This document shows, piece by piece, positions 35,585 to 45,700 of a DNA stretch of 64,000 bases; the stretch's first letter is position 1; every line of letters begins with the position of its first letter. Below the pieces are notes generated by a model. The model was not told where the DNA came from. It did no database searches and saw only the letters and a program-made list of their open reading frames with translations. The translations under genes were made by a program, and so were the position numbers. Origin of the DNA: Spirochaetia bacterium (GTDB lineage: Bacteria; Spirochaetota; Spirochaetia; Treponematales; Treponemataceae); assembly GCA_900767955.1 (NCBI GenBank), contig CAAGBC010000022.1:124001-188000 (forward strand), in the 5' to 3' direction.

Positions 35585-37306
35585 ATGGAAGTATTTCTTG
35601 GAATTTCGGCGGTAGAAGGAACAGGAATTGGTTCAGCATTTTTAATTCCTGACACGGTAAAAAGGGTTATCCCTCAAAATCAAATTACAAAAAATGATGT
35701 TTCAGAAGGTTGGGAACGATTCAAATCTGCAATTTCTTCTGTAAAACAGGAAATTCTTCTTCAACTAGCAAATATTTCTACAGAAAACAAAGCAAATTCA
35801 GTTCAAAAAGAAATCCTTGAAACTTACCTTTTAATGCTTGATGACCCTGTTTTTTTACAAGAAGTACAAACAGAATACGAAGAAAAATTATTCAATATTG
35901 AATATACAATTCACACAAAAGCAGAAGAATACGCATCAAGACTCCGCAACATCGGAAATGAATACCTTGCTGAACGCGCACAAGATATAACAGATATTTT
36001 TGGTAAAGTCCTAAACAAAATGTTAGGAATCGTTCCATTTGATATAAACCAAGTGCCTGACGGTTCTGTTATTATTGCAACTTCCCTTAGTCCAACAGAT
36101 ACAATTATTCTTTCAAAAAGAAAAATCGTGGGCTTAGCTTTAACAGAAGGTGGAGTTTCTAGCCATGTTGTTATCCTTGCAAAAAACTACGGAATTCCTA
36201 CAATTGTTGGCTTAAACAGCGCAAGTTTAAAAAAGAAAATCACAAATGGCGAAAAAATCATTATTGACGGTAAAGCTGGTGAACTTTTAGCAGACCCAGA
36301 ACCAGAAATAATGCAAGAATTCATTGAAAAAATTCGTGAAGCAGAAAAACACAGAGAAGCACTAAAACAATACTTAAATGAACCTGCAAAAACTAAAGAT
36401 GGTGTAGCGTTTAAATTATATGCCAACATCGGTTCCCCAGAAGAAGCAGAAATTGCTGTTGCAGAAGGTGCAGACGGAATTGGGTTATTCCGCACAGAAT
36501 TTTTATACATGAGCCAAACTGAAAATTCTAGCACAGTAACAGCTCGTTCTTTTTCTGAAGATGAACAATTTGAAGCATACAAACATGTTTTAGAAGTAAT
36601 GAAAGATAAACCAGTAACAATAAGAACACTTGATGCTGGTGGAGATAAATTAATTAATTCTGTTGAATTACCAAAACTTGAAGAAAAAAATCCACTAATG
36701 GGATTGCGCGCAGTTCGCTTAAGTTTGGCATTTCCTCAGATTTTTAAAACACAATTACGAGCATTATACAGAGCAAGTGTATACGGAAATTTACGAATTA
36801 TGCTTCCATTGATAACATCCACAGAACAAGTTATTGAATGTTTATCAATTATTGAAGAAGTAAAATCCGAACTTGATGCAAAAAAAATACCTTTCAAAAA
36901 AGATGTTCCTGTTGGTATAATGATAGAAACTGCAGCCGCAGCAATTACTTCTGACTGTCTTGCAAAATCATGTGATTTCTTTTCCATAGGAACTAACGAC
37001 TTAACACAATATACAATCGGTGTTGATAGAGAAAACTCAAAAGTTTCATCACTATACGATGAATTTAATCTTGCTGTACTTCGCTTAATTGAAATGACAA
37101 TTTCAAATGCAACAAAAGTTGGCATTCCACTTTCTGTTTGTGGAGAAATGGCAAGTAGACAAGATAGTATTTTAGTTCTTGGAGGCTTAGGCGTAAGACA
37201 CTTAAGTATGGGACCAAAAATGATTTCAGAAGTAAAAGAATTACTTTCCCGTTTCTCAATAAAAGAATTAGAATCTATTTCTTCAAAACGATTAAATAAG
37301 CTATAA
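35585..37306 (+). CDS. ptsI: PEP-protein phosphotransferase, PTS enzyme I
   Basis: 573 residues from the ATG at 35585. A TTG 39 bases upstream is in frame but is the -35 box itself, so it cannot be the start. Enzyme I takes phosphate from PEP and passes it to HPr. The N-terminal swivelling domain carries the active His in LTEGGVSSHVVILAKNYG; the family norm is GGRTSHSAI, so the context is slightly changed but the His is present. The PEP-binding barrel shows GADGIGLFRTEFLYM, RTLDAGGDK, NPLMGLRAVRLSL, SIGTNDLTQY and SVCGEMAS, with the catalytic Cys. In low-sugar-PTS spirochaetes EI often serves regulation. No ptsH lies in the window. Confidence 0.93.
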   Translation: MEVFLGISAVEGTGIGSAFLIPDTVKRVIPQNQITKNDVSEGWERFKSAISSVKQEILLQLANISTENKANSVQKEILETYLLMLDDPVFLQEVQTEYEEKLFNIEYTIHTKAEEYASRLRNIGNEYLAERAQDITDIFGKVLNKMLGIVPFDINQVPDGSVIIATSLSPTDTIILSKRKIVGLALTEGGVSSHVVILAKNYGIPTIVGLNSASLKKKITNGEKIIIDGKAGELLADPEPEIMQEFIEKIREAEKHREALKQYLNEPAKTKDGVAFKLYANIGSPEEAEIAVAEGADGIGLFRTEFLYMSQTENSSTVTARSFSEDEQFEAYKHVLEVMKDKPVTIRTLDAGGDKLINSVELPKLEEKNPLMGLRAVRLSLAFPQIFKTQLRALYRASVYGNLRIMLPLITSTEQVIECLSIIEEVKSELDAKKIPFKKDVPVGIMIETAAAAITSDCLAKSCDFFSIGTNDLTQYTIGVDRENSKVSSLYDEFNLAVLRLIEMTISNATKVGIPLSVCGEMASRQDSILVLGGLGVRHLSMGPKMISEVKELLSRFSIKELESISSKRLNKL

Positions 37307-37318
37307 ATGGCGGTAAAT

Positions 37319-38833
37319 ATGAAAAAAAAGAAAAAGCCAGATTTTTCAAAACCAAAACAATTAGACGCAACTCAAGAAATTCAGCAAATAAATAATCAAG
37401 AAACTGATTATTCTGAATCTTATGAAGAAAAACCTGTTCATGAAAAATTAAAAGATGGAATTTCTACAAAGCATTTTGAAGGTCTTCCTCTTGTAGTAAT
37501 TGCAGGTCGTCCAAATGTTGGAAAATCCACACTCTTTAATAGATTTATGCAACGCAGATTAGCAATTGTTGACCCAACTCCTGGTGTTACTCGTGACCCA
37601 GTAGAAGGAACAGCTGTAATCTGCGGAAAACCAGTTCATCTTATGGATACTGGAGGATACAAACTTCAGCGTGACATAGGAACAATGGAAGCAAAATTAG
37701 ACGAACTTGTTGTTGAACGCTCTCTTGAAATGATACAAAAAGCTGATTTGATTTTGTTACTTCTAGAAGCTAGTCAAATCACAGGTGAAGACGAAGAATT
37801 CATCAAGCAGCTTCGCCCATATTGGAACAAAGTTATTGCCGCTGTAAATAAAACTGAAGGTGGAAAAAACGAAAGCCTTGCATGGAATTATGCAAAATTC
37901 GGATTTGAAAAAATGTTCTTCATTTCTGCGGAACACGGAGACAACATTTCACCTTTAGCAGAAACAATTGTTTCACGCCTTGATTTTTCAAATGTAAAAG
38001 AAATCGAAGATAATCCTCCTATAAAGATCGCAATTATGGGAAAACCAAACACAGGAAAATCAACTCTTTCAAACAGATTAACTCACACAGAAGCATCTAT
38101 CGTAAGTGATTACGCAGGAACTACTCGTGATACAGTTGAAGGAAAATTTTCTTACGGTGGAAAAAACTTTATTGTTCTTGATACAGCAGGAATTCGCCGC
38201 AAAGCAAAAGTTAAAGAAAATGTTGAATACTATTCTGTAAACAGAGCAATTAAAACTCTTGATAAATGTGATGTAGTTTTCCTAATGATTGATGCTCAAG
38301 AAGGCCTTGCAGAACAAGATAAAAAAATCTGTTCCCTTGCATACGAACGCGGAAGAGGAATTATTTTTGTTTTGAACAAATGGGACACTCAAGACCAAGA
38401 CAGAAAAACTTTACGCGACAGAAAGCAGTGGATAAACATAATGTTTGGACAAATGGAATATGCGCCAATTGTTGCAACATCAGCTCTTGAAGGCAAAGGA
38501 ATAAAAGAATTACTAAATACAGCAATTGAGCTTCATCAGCAACTAAATCACAAAGTTGATACAGCTGCATTGAACGCGGCTCTAAAAGATTGGTTATTCA
38601 AATATCCGCCTCCAGCAAGCAAAACTAACAAATTCAAAATTAGATATATGGTTCAAACAAAATCAAATCCAGTTGAATTCTTAATTTTTGCTACTCGCCC
38701 AGAAGTTGTACCTGACACTTATGTAACTTTCCTAAAAAACAGAATTCGTGAAGATTTGGGATTTGACAAAATTCCTGTTCAATTGGAATTCAAAGCCAGT
38801 CGTCAAAAATGGGAAGATAGGCAGTTTGATTAA
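37319..38833 (+). CDS. der: Ribosome-associated GTPase Der (EngA)
   Basis: About 504 residues from the ATG at 37319, chosen because GGCGG lies five bases upstream; an ATG immediately after the ptsI stop (37307) is the alternative. Der helps the large ribosomal subunit mature. Two tandem G domains are present: VIAGRPNVGKSTLFNRFM with DTGG, then IAIMGKPNTGKSTLSNRL with DTAGIRRKAKV and NKWD. A KH-like C-terminal domain follows (PPASKTNKFKIRYMVQ). An unusual basic, Gln/Lys-rich extension of about 60 residues precedes the first G domain. It is cotranscribed with ptsI and merR. Confidence 0.94.
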   Translation: MKKKKKPDFSKPKQLDATQEIQQINNQETDYSESYEEKPVHEKLKDGISTKHFEGLPLVVIAGRPNVGKSTLFNRFMQRRLAIVDPTPGVTRDPVEGTAVICGKPVHLMDTGGYKLQRDIGTMEAKLDELVVERSLEMIQKADLILLLLEASQITGEDEEFIKQLRPYWNKVIAAVNKTEGGKNESLAWNYAKFGFEKMFFISAEHGDNISPLAETIVSRLDFSNVKEIEDNPPIKIAIMGKPNTGKSTLSNRLTHTEASIVSDYAGTTRDTVEGKFSYGGKNFIVLDTAGIRRKAKVKENVEYYSVNRAIKTLDKCDVVFLMIDAQEGLAEQDKKICSLAYERGRGIIFVLNKWDTQDQDRKTLRDRKQWINIMFGQMEYAPIVATSALEGKGIKELLNTAIELHQQLNHKVDTAALNAALKDWLFKYPPPASKTNKFKIRYMVQTKSNPVEFLIFATRPEVVPDTYVTFLKNRIREDLGFDKIPVQLEFKASRQKWEDRQFD

Positions 38834-39159
38834 TGTATACAATCGGTGAAGTTGAAGAATTAACAGGTGTAAAGTCTCACATTTTGCGTTATTGGGAAAC
38901 AGTAATTCCTGGTTTTTCGCCACAAAAAGACATCGGTGGAAGACGAATTTATACGCAGCGTGAACTTGAAATCGTTATGCGACTAAAATTTCTTATTCAA
39001 GAAAAAAAATTTACTATTGAAGGCGCTCGTGAACAAATCATTTCCGAAGTAGATTTAATCGCAGAAAATGCAACTTTATTAAAACAAATTCACGATTTAA
39101 GAAAAGATTTAACAGACTTATATATGTGTGTGAAAAAATATGAAAGAAAATCAGAATAA
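38833..39159 (+). CDS. MerR-family transcriptional regulator
   Basis: 108 residues. The N-terminal winged helix reads MYTIGEVEELTGVKSHILRYWETVIPGFSPQKDIGGRR in two overlapping motifs: IGEVEELTGV, then LRYWE, then the wing GGRRIYTQREL. A C-terminal coiled-coil dimer helix follows, with no effector domain and no Cys ligands, so it is not a metal sensor. Length is typical of the short MerR proteins linked to translation or chaperone genes. It overlaps der by one base (TAATG) and the next gene by 20 bases, so it is tightly coupled. Targets are unknown. Confidence 0.88.
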   Translation: MYTIGEVEELTGVKSHILRYWETVIPGFSPQKDIGGRRIYTQRELEIVMRLKFLIQEKKFTIEGAREQIISEVDLIAENATLLKQIHDLRKDLTDLYMCVKKYERKSE

Positions 39160-40540
39160 ACAAAATTCAGCGTGGTATCAAAAATTTGATAAATCATCTA
39201 AACCTTCCAAAGAAAAAAAGGATAAGGCCAAGGAACGATTTGTAAGTACAGCAAAGGGCTCAACTGTCATTAGTAAACCTTCAAAAAAGGAACTTGAAAA
39301 ACTAAAAAACCAGCAACACAACAACGATTTTCCACAAGAAAATTTGCACAACGAATTAAACGCAAAATTTATTTCGTCTACTTCAATGTTTAATCAAAAA
39401 AAATTACCAAAAGATGCAATCAACATTTTAGATAACTTTGACAATATCATCCAAGGAATTCGTCCGTTAAATACAAAACAACTTGCAAAATTGCCAAAAA
39501 CTATTCGCAACTTGTCACATCAACTTACAGACGAACGAGACAGACGCCATTTAGGTTATATGAATAATACAGAAGAATTATCTGCTTATGTAAGATATTT
39601 TACTTGGTGGAATTTAGTTCGCTTAACAAGACTTTTTGCAAATATGGACGCAAAAGATTTTCACCTAAACGACAACGATTACTGTCTTGATTTAGGAAGT
39701 GGTCCACTTACAGTTGTTATTGCATTATGGCTTGCTCGTCCAGAATTGCGAGAAAAAAAACTTACATGGTATTGTGTTGATATTTCACAAGGCGCATTAG
39801 CTTTAGGAGAAGATTTATATCTTTCAATTGCAGCCAAAACTCCTCCAAAAAATGAATCCGCAGAACCAAACTGGAATATAATCCGCGTAAAAGGTGAACT
39901 TGGCGTTAGCATAAAAAATAAAGTTTCTTTCATTTCATGTGCTAATATGTTCAATGAACTAAACCAAAAAACACAATCACCTACAGATATTCTTGCAAAA
40001 AATCACATCAACTCTGTGTTATCATACACAAAAGAAAATACTTCAATTTTTATTGCAGAACCAGGAATTCCTTCCAGCGCCCATTTTGTTAGTCGTGTTC
40101 GTGATGAATTAATTTCCAAAGAATTTAATATTACAGCACCTTGCCCACATTTTGAAAAATGCCCAATGCACGGGAAAAATGCAAAACTTGGCGGACATAC
40201 AAAATGGTGTAATTTTGCTTTTACAACAGAAAAAGCTCCAAATAGATTATTAAAACTTTCTAATGATTCAGGAATTCCAAAAGAAAGAGCTGTATTAAGT
40301 TTTGTCTTTGCTAATAACTTTGAAAAACCAACATCAACAGACAAATTGCGTGTTGCTTCAGATTCTTTTTGGCTTCCTGGAAATCTTTCTGGATTTTACG
40401 CATGTAATTCAAAAGGCTTAATTCTTTTAGTAAATAAATCAAAAAATAATATTCAATCTGGCGATTTAATTGATTTTGAATTAACACAAGCAAAAATTTA
40501 CCAAGATTCAAAATCAAATGCAAAAAAAATTATAATGTAA
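39140..40540 (+). CDS. Rsm22-like SAM-dependent methyltransferase with a Cys cluster
   Basis: 466 residues. A basic, disordered N-terminal 60 residues is followed by helices and a methyltransferase core with CLDLGSGPLTVVIAL (SAM motif I near 190) and CVDISQGALALG. Near 335-360 the sequence CPHFEKCPMHGK and later HTKWCNFAF gives the four-Cys pattern of the Rsm22/METTL17 family, which carries an iron-sulfur cluster and assists small ribosomal subunit assembly. Activity as an rRNA methyltransferase is assumed for the family but poorly proven. The start ATG lies inside merR. A bidirectional terminator follows. Confidence 0.8.
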   Translation: MKENQNKQNSAWYQKFDKSSKPSKEKKDKAKERFVSTAKGSTVISKPSKKELEKLKNQQHNNDFPQENLHNELNAKFISSTSMFNQKKLPKDAINILDNFDNIIQGIRPLNTKQLAKLPKTIRNLSHQLTDERDRRHLGYMNNTEELSAYVRYFTWWNLVRLTRLFANMDAKDFHLNDNDYCLDLGSGPLTVVIALWLARPELREKKLTWYCVDISQGALALGEDLYLSIAAKTPPKNESAEPNWNIIRVKGELGVSIKNKVSFISCANMFNELNQKTQSPTDILAKNHINSVLSYTKENTSIFIAEPGIPSSAHFVSRVRDELISKEFNITAPCPHFEKCPMHGKNAKLGGHTKWCNFAFTTEKAPNRLLKLSNDSGIPKERAVLSFVFANNFEKPTSTDKLRVASDSFWLPGNLSGFYACNSKGLILLVNKSKNNIQSGDLIDFELTQAKIYQDSKSNAKKIIM

Positions 40541-40564
40541 CTTTAAAATAACTTTTTAAGAATA

Positions 40565-40601
40565 AAAAATGGCTGCCTTCAATTTGAAGACAGCCATTTT
40601 T
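40565..40601. terminator. Bidirectional terminator
   Basis: AAAAATGGCTG (40565-40575) / CAGCCATTTTT (40591-40601), with an inner CTTC/GAAG and loop AATTT. It has T runs on both strands and sits between the convergent Rsm22-like and acyl-CoA synthetase genes. Confidence 0.85.
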
Positions 40602-40621
40602 GTTTTACAACGCTTTACAAA

Positions 40622-42535
40622 TTAGTTTTCTGTAAACATTGCTTTTATTTCTTTTGAATAAATTTCACTAATGCGATAACGCATGATTTCTTGTTTTGCA
40701 GAAAGTTCAACACCAACTTCAAATGGTTTTTGAATCAAAGTAAATCTATTTACTCTTTCAAACATTTTGAAACCATTCTTTGAACTAATTAATGTATTAA
40801 TTTCTGTATCATACAATGTCTGAATTTCTTCAGAAGCAAGAAGGTTATCATAAGTATCATAATGAATACCATTTTCTGCAGCATAATTTTTAATTTCTTC
40901 TTCATCAACTAAAATCAATGCAGCAAGATATCTCTGGTCTTGTCCAACAATAACAGAAGTTTTGATATATCTTGATTCAGAAAGTTTCATTTCAATTGGC
41001 AAAGGTTCAATATTTTCTCCACCACGAAGAACGATTGTATCCTTTTTACGACCTTTAATAACAATTTCATCATGAATTGTCATCATTCCAAGGTCTCCAG
41101 TATCTAACCAACCGTCAACAGTCATAACTTTTTCTGTTAATTCAGGAGCTTTGTAATATCCTTTCATAACAGTTCCACCCTGAATCTGAATTGAACCGAA
41201 TTTACATCTTCCAAGAACATATCCGTCTGCATCAACAATTCTAGCTTTTACACCACGAATTGGAGAACCAACATTTCCAAATACAGGAGCAGCAATTGGA
41301 CGAACAGAAATAACTGGTGCAGTTTCTGTTAAACCATAACCTTCAACAACTTTTACACCAATTGACCAGAAGAATTCATCAATACTTGGAGGGAATGCTC
41401 CACCACCAGCAACACCCGCACGGAAATTCTTTCCAAGCATAGCTTTAATTTTTCTAAATACGATTAAGTTTCCAAGGAATTTTAATGGCCACATTAATAA
41501 CCAAGGAATAAAGAACAATACCCACCAAGCACCAGTGTAATATCTTGAATAACATGGATTCTGGCGGAACATTTTTCTGTGCATTCTACTGTGAATTATT
41601 GCAACATTAACAAAGAATCTGAATAACGCATAAACAATTCCACCTGTTTTACGCATTTTTCTTTGAATACCATCATAAATAGCTTCAAAAACGCGTGGAA
41701 CAGCAGGCAAAAGAACTGGATTTAATTTTACAAAGTCACTTAATAAAACGCTTCCAATTGGTTTTGAATAACAAATTACACCGCCTTGAATCAAAATAAC
41801 ATATTCAACAGCTCTTTCAAAAACATGCCAAATAGGAAGAACAGATAAAGCTCTATCACCTGGATTTACATAAATACGCTCTGGAAGTTCTTCAAGCTGT
41901 GTAAGGAAGTTTCCATGTGAAAGCTGAACACCCTTTGGAGTTCCTGTTGTACCAGAAGTAAAAATTATACAAGCCAAATCGTCCCATTGACCTTTTTCCA
42001 ATTCCTGTTCAACAACATCTTTGTGTTCAATTCTATATTTTTGACCGTCTTTTACAACTTCAGCATAAGTCTGTAATGAAACACCACATTTTTTTGCATC
42101 TTCAATAGAATCTTTTGTTGGTTCATCAAAAATAATTAAACCTTCAAGATGTGGTAATTTTTCTTTTAATGAAAGGATTTTATTTACTTGTGCAGAATTT
42201 TCAGCAATAACAAGTTTACATTCTGTAACAGAAAGAATTGCTTCTAAGTCTATAAGAGTTGCATCACAACCGCGTGGTACATCAATTGCACCAATAGACA
42301 TAATTCCTATATCAGCTTGCTGCCATTCTTTACGATTGTCAGAAATTAAACCTATTAAATCACCTCTTTTTACACCATGATTTAATAATCCAGCAGCAAA
42401 ATCTAAAGCAATCTGAAACATTTCACGATAAGTAACTGATTCAAAAGTTCCATCTTTTGTACGGAATATTTGAGCATCAACCTCAGGATATTCCATAACA
42501 GTTTTTCTTATCATCTTTGGTAATGTTTGTTCCAT
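40622..42535 (-). CDS. Long-chain acyl-CoA synthetase (AMP-forming)
   Basis: 637 residues; activates fatty acids to acyl-CoA through an acyl-adenylate, at the inner membrane. Motifs: the P-loop-like IIFTSGTTGTPKGVQLSHGN near 195, GYGLTETAPVIS near 398, GWLDTGDLG near 480 and KGRKKDTIVLRGGENIEPLP near 500. A hydrophobic insertion near 315-350 (YYTGAWWVLFFIPWLLMWPL) could dip into the membrane and is common in the eukaryote-like FAA group of these enzymes. GGAG lies five bases before the ATG. Single-gene unit. Use in host or exogenous fatty acid uptake is inferred. Confidence 0.9.
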   Translation of the reverse strand: MEQTLPKMIRKTVMEYPEVDAQIFRTKDGTFESVTYREMFQIALDFAAGLLNHGVKRGDLIGLISDNRKEWQQADIGIMSIGAIDVPRGCDATLIDLEAILSVTECKLVIAENSAQVNKILSLKEKLPHLEGLIIFDEPTKDSIEDAKKCGVSLQTYAEVVKDGQKYRIEHKDVVEQELEKGQWDDLACIIFTSGTTGTPKGVQLSHGNFLTQLEELPERIYVNPGDRALSVLPIWHVFERAVEYVILIQGGVICYSKPIGSVLLSDFVKLNPVLLPAVPRVFEAIYDGIQRKMRKTGGIVYALFRFFVNVAIIHSRMHRKMFRQNPCYSRYYTGAWWVLFFIPWLLMWPLKFLGNLIVFRKIKAMLGKNFRAGVAGGGAFPPSIDEFFWSIGVKVVEGYGLTETAPVISVRPIAAPVFGNVGSPIRGVKARIVDADGYVLGRCKFGSIQIQGGTVMKGYYKAPELTEKVMTVDGWLDTGDLGMMTIHDEIVIKGRKKDTIVLRGGENIEPLPIEMKLSESRYIKTSVIVGQDQRYLAALILVDEEEIKNYAAENGIHYDTYDNLLASEEIQTLYDTEINTLISSKNGFKMFERVNRFTLIQKPFEVGVELSAKQEIMRYRISEIYSKEIKAMFTEN

Positions 42536-42718
42536 AAAAACTCCAATAAAAAAGTTTGAAACGCGAATTTTAGCGATAAAACCAAAAACTTTGACAGTTT
42601 TATCATTTGTGTCTAATAGTAAAAATTATATAGACAAATTATCATTAAAGCAAGCATTTATTCCTTATGAAAAAATTGTTATTTATTTTCTATACAAATA
42701 ATTAGCATTACTTAAAAT

Positions 42719-42747
42719 TTGCGGATTTTAGTTTCTACTGATATAAT
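42719..42747 (+). promoter_or_regulatory. Promoter of the GGDEF gene, leaderless type
   Basis: TTGCGG (42719-42724), 17 bases, consensus TATAAT (42742-42747), six bases, then the ATG at 42754. A second, stronger-looking promoter, TTGACA-17-TAATAG (42591-42619), lies further up and would give a leader of about 125 bases. Confidence 0.5.
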
Positions 42748-42753
42748 TGCTTT

Positions 42754-45700
42754 ATGGCATTCGATAATATTTTAAAATCTATCATCTCAGATTTTAGTGA
42801 AGACAAAAGTAATTTTCTTTACATTTCACTTCCTAAACAACTCATAGAAGAAACTCCTGACTTATTAAAAGACACTTCATTTTCTGTGATTAACTTAACA
42901 AGAAATTTTGCACCAATAAAACCCTTCATGCAAATATTAAAAGAATGCAATCCTTCCGAAGAAATAATTAATCAAAATTCTTACTCATTACAGCAAGAAA
43001 CAATTCAAGAATATTTACTAAATGGCAAAGCAAAAGAACGAAGAGATTTTATTAACCACGAAGAAGTTTTTTTTGAAAAAACAAGAATTACTCAAACAGT
43101 TTCCACAATAATCAGAAACCTCTGTGATAAAAATTATGTTATTCAAAATGCACAAGAATTAAGTATAGAAGCTATTGAAATTATCAAATCTTTGGAAAAA
43201 CACAGATTCAATGGAAAAATCATCTTCTGCTTTGACAATGAAAAAATAGAAAATTCTTCAACCGAACTACAAGCCTTTATCGACGAAAAACATAAGCAAA
43301 ACAATTTTTATGAAATCACAAACAATGAAAAATTCGAATCTAAAGAATTATCAATAAAAGAATCAGTTCCAACTTTTGACATTCTTTACAATTCTTTAAG
43401 AGATTGTCGTTTATTATTTTCCTTAGACCAAGGAAAAACCATATCAAAATGGATTATTAGCAACATAGATTCGTTAAAATTTTCAAAAAAACAAAAACGA
43501 TTAATTCATTATGAAATAGCAATTATAAGTTACTTATTAAGCGACACAGATGAAGCTTCTTATTATTTAAACAATGTATTAGAAGACCAAGAACACGAAG
43601 ATGAAGAATTAATCATTAGTGCATTGTTATACATGGCAAAAGTTCTTTCTTTGAAAAACGCATCTGCCTCTGCTTTAAAATACATCAAACACGCAATGCA
43701 AAAATTAGAAAACAAAAAAGATTCTGATTTTTACGCACTAGCGTTTATGATTTATTACGAAATAACAGAACGAATGGATTCTAGTTCTTCATTAAATAAC
43801 TACAATGAAGCACAACGATTACTTAAAACCAGAAATCTTTTAAATAACAAAATGAATTCTTCGCTCATTATGCCATGGCATTTGGTTGATGACGAAAAGG
43901 AACGAAAAAAACTTCTTCCAATAATTGAAGAATCAATTGAATATGCAAAACAAATCGATAACAAATTTGCACTTTCTACTGCATACCATTGGAAAGGAAT
44001 GTTAATTTCTGATGAAAACAACGCAGAAGAAACACTTTCTTGGTATTCACAATGTAACGAAATCAGAACTCAAATTGGAGAAGTCGCTTCTATTATAAAA
44101 ATCAGAAACGGTCTTTCTTACGAATATTTAATTCGTTCGGAATATAAAAAATCATACGATTTAATCAACAGTTTTTTAAATCGCATCACAGAAATTAATG
44201 ACTATCCAGAAATTATTATTACACTAAACAATGTTGGTAAAACCTTATTTTATTCAAGACATTTTAATGAAGCTTATGAGATTTTCCAAAAGGTTTTACA
44301 CTTACTACATTTGTTCAATCTTGAAGAAGCAACTTATTATTCCTTCTTGCCAGAATATAACGATGTTTCTGCATACAAAGCAATTGTTGACTTTATCAGA
44401 AATGATGATATTCACGCAAAAATCACATTAAATAATATTTTAAACAACGGAAGACGCATTGCACCATCTGTGGAACCATTTATTGATTTTATGAATGCAA
44501 TAGTTTCCGTAAGAGAAAACAAAATAGAAGATGCTGAAAATTATTTTTCTGATTGTGAAAATAAATTTATAAAATTAGGAACTAATAATTTACATTGTTT
44601 TTGTTTCTTCTGTTATGAATTTGCGCACAATCTAAAAGAATCAAATAATGAACTACTTTCAGAAAAATATGTTAATTTAGGTTTTGAATACGCCAAAAAA
44701 AATAATCTTTCAAACTTCCTTGATTACAATGACAAACTTTCTTTAAAACACTATGTTTTGGATTTAAAAGAATTTGATTCCTTAAATATCAATCTTGAAG
44801 AATTGTCTCAAAAAGCAGAAAAAGAACGACTAATGATTCAATTACACAAACGCTTAAGAGATTCACAATTCTTAAACAAAATAATGACATATAGTTCTGA
44901 TAAATTAAGTAAATCAAACTATATTAAAAATGTTATCCAAGCAATTTTTGACCATACAATGGCAGAAGCTGTTTATATTGCAGAAAAAGATGACAACCAA
45001 TGGAATTTATTAGATTCCGTTTCTCGTACTGAAGAAAATATTCCTTCCAACGAACTCTGGGAAGACTTTTATAAAGAATCAACATTAACAGACAAAGGAA
45101 AACTATTCTTCAATAAAGAAAAAAATATTATTTTTGGAAATATTTCCAAATTTGGTTTTGAAGGAGCAGTTATCATTGTTCCAAGTCAAAACACAATGTT
45201 TGAATCAGATGACTACGATACAATTAATATTGCAATTTCAAATTTGCAATCTCATATCGTTATGATTAAACAAAACGAGCATCTGATGTTCCTTTCATCT
45301 ACAGACCAACTTTCACAACTTAAAAATCGCCACGCTTTACAAGAACAACTTTCTATACAAAGTGAAATGATTCGTCGTTATAATAATAAACGCGCAATGC
45401 ACTTCCAAATGACAATTATTTTCCTTGATATGGATAACTTTAAATTCTATAATGACACCTACGGTCATGAAGCTGGTGATTTATTAATTTCAAAATTTGG
45501 GGAATTACTAAAAAAAGTTTTTAGAAAAGTTGATTTTATATCTCGCTTTGGTGGAGACGAATTTGTTATTCTTTTGCCAAACACTAATTGTCCTGAAGCA
45601 CACAGAGCAGCAGAGCGTGTTCACGAAGCGTTGGAAGAATCTAACTACTTTATTACTGACTTAGAAGATTTGTTAGGTAAAAAACTTGATGTTCCAGAAA

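Noticed and set aside
36187..36582. 131-codon minus-strand frame inside ptsI
   Set aside because: Antisense shadow of a certain gene, low-complexity Ser/Ala/Phe composition.
40003..40344. 113-codon minus-strand frame inside the Rsm22-like gene
   Set aside because: Antisense shadow; no ribosome site and no recognisable family.
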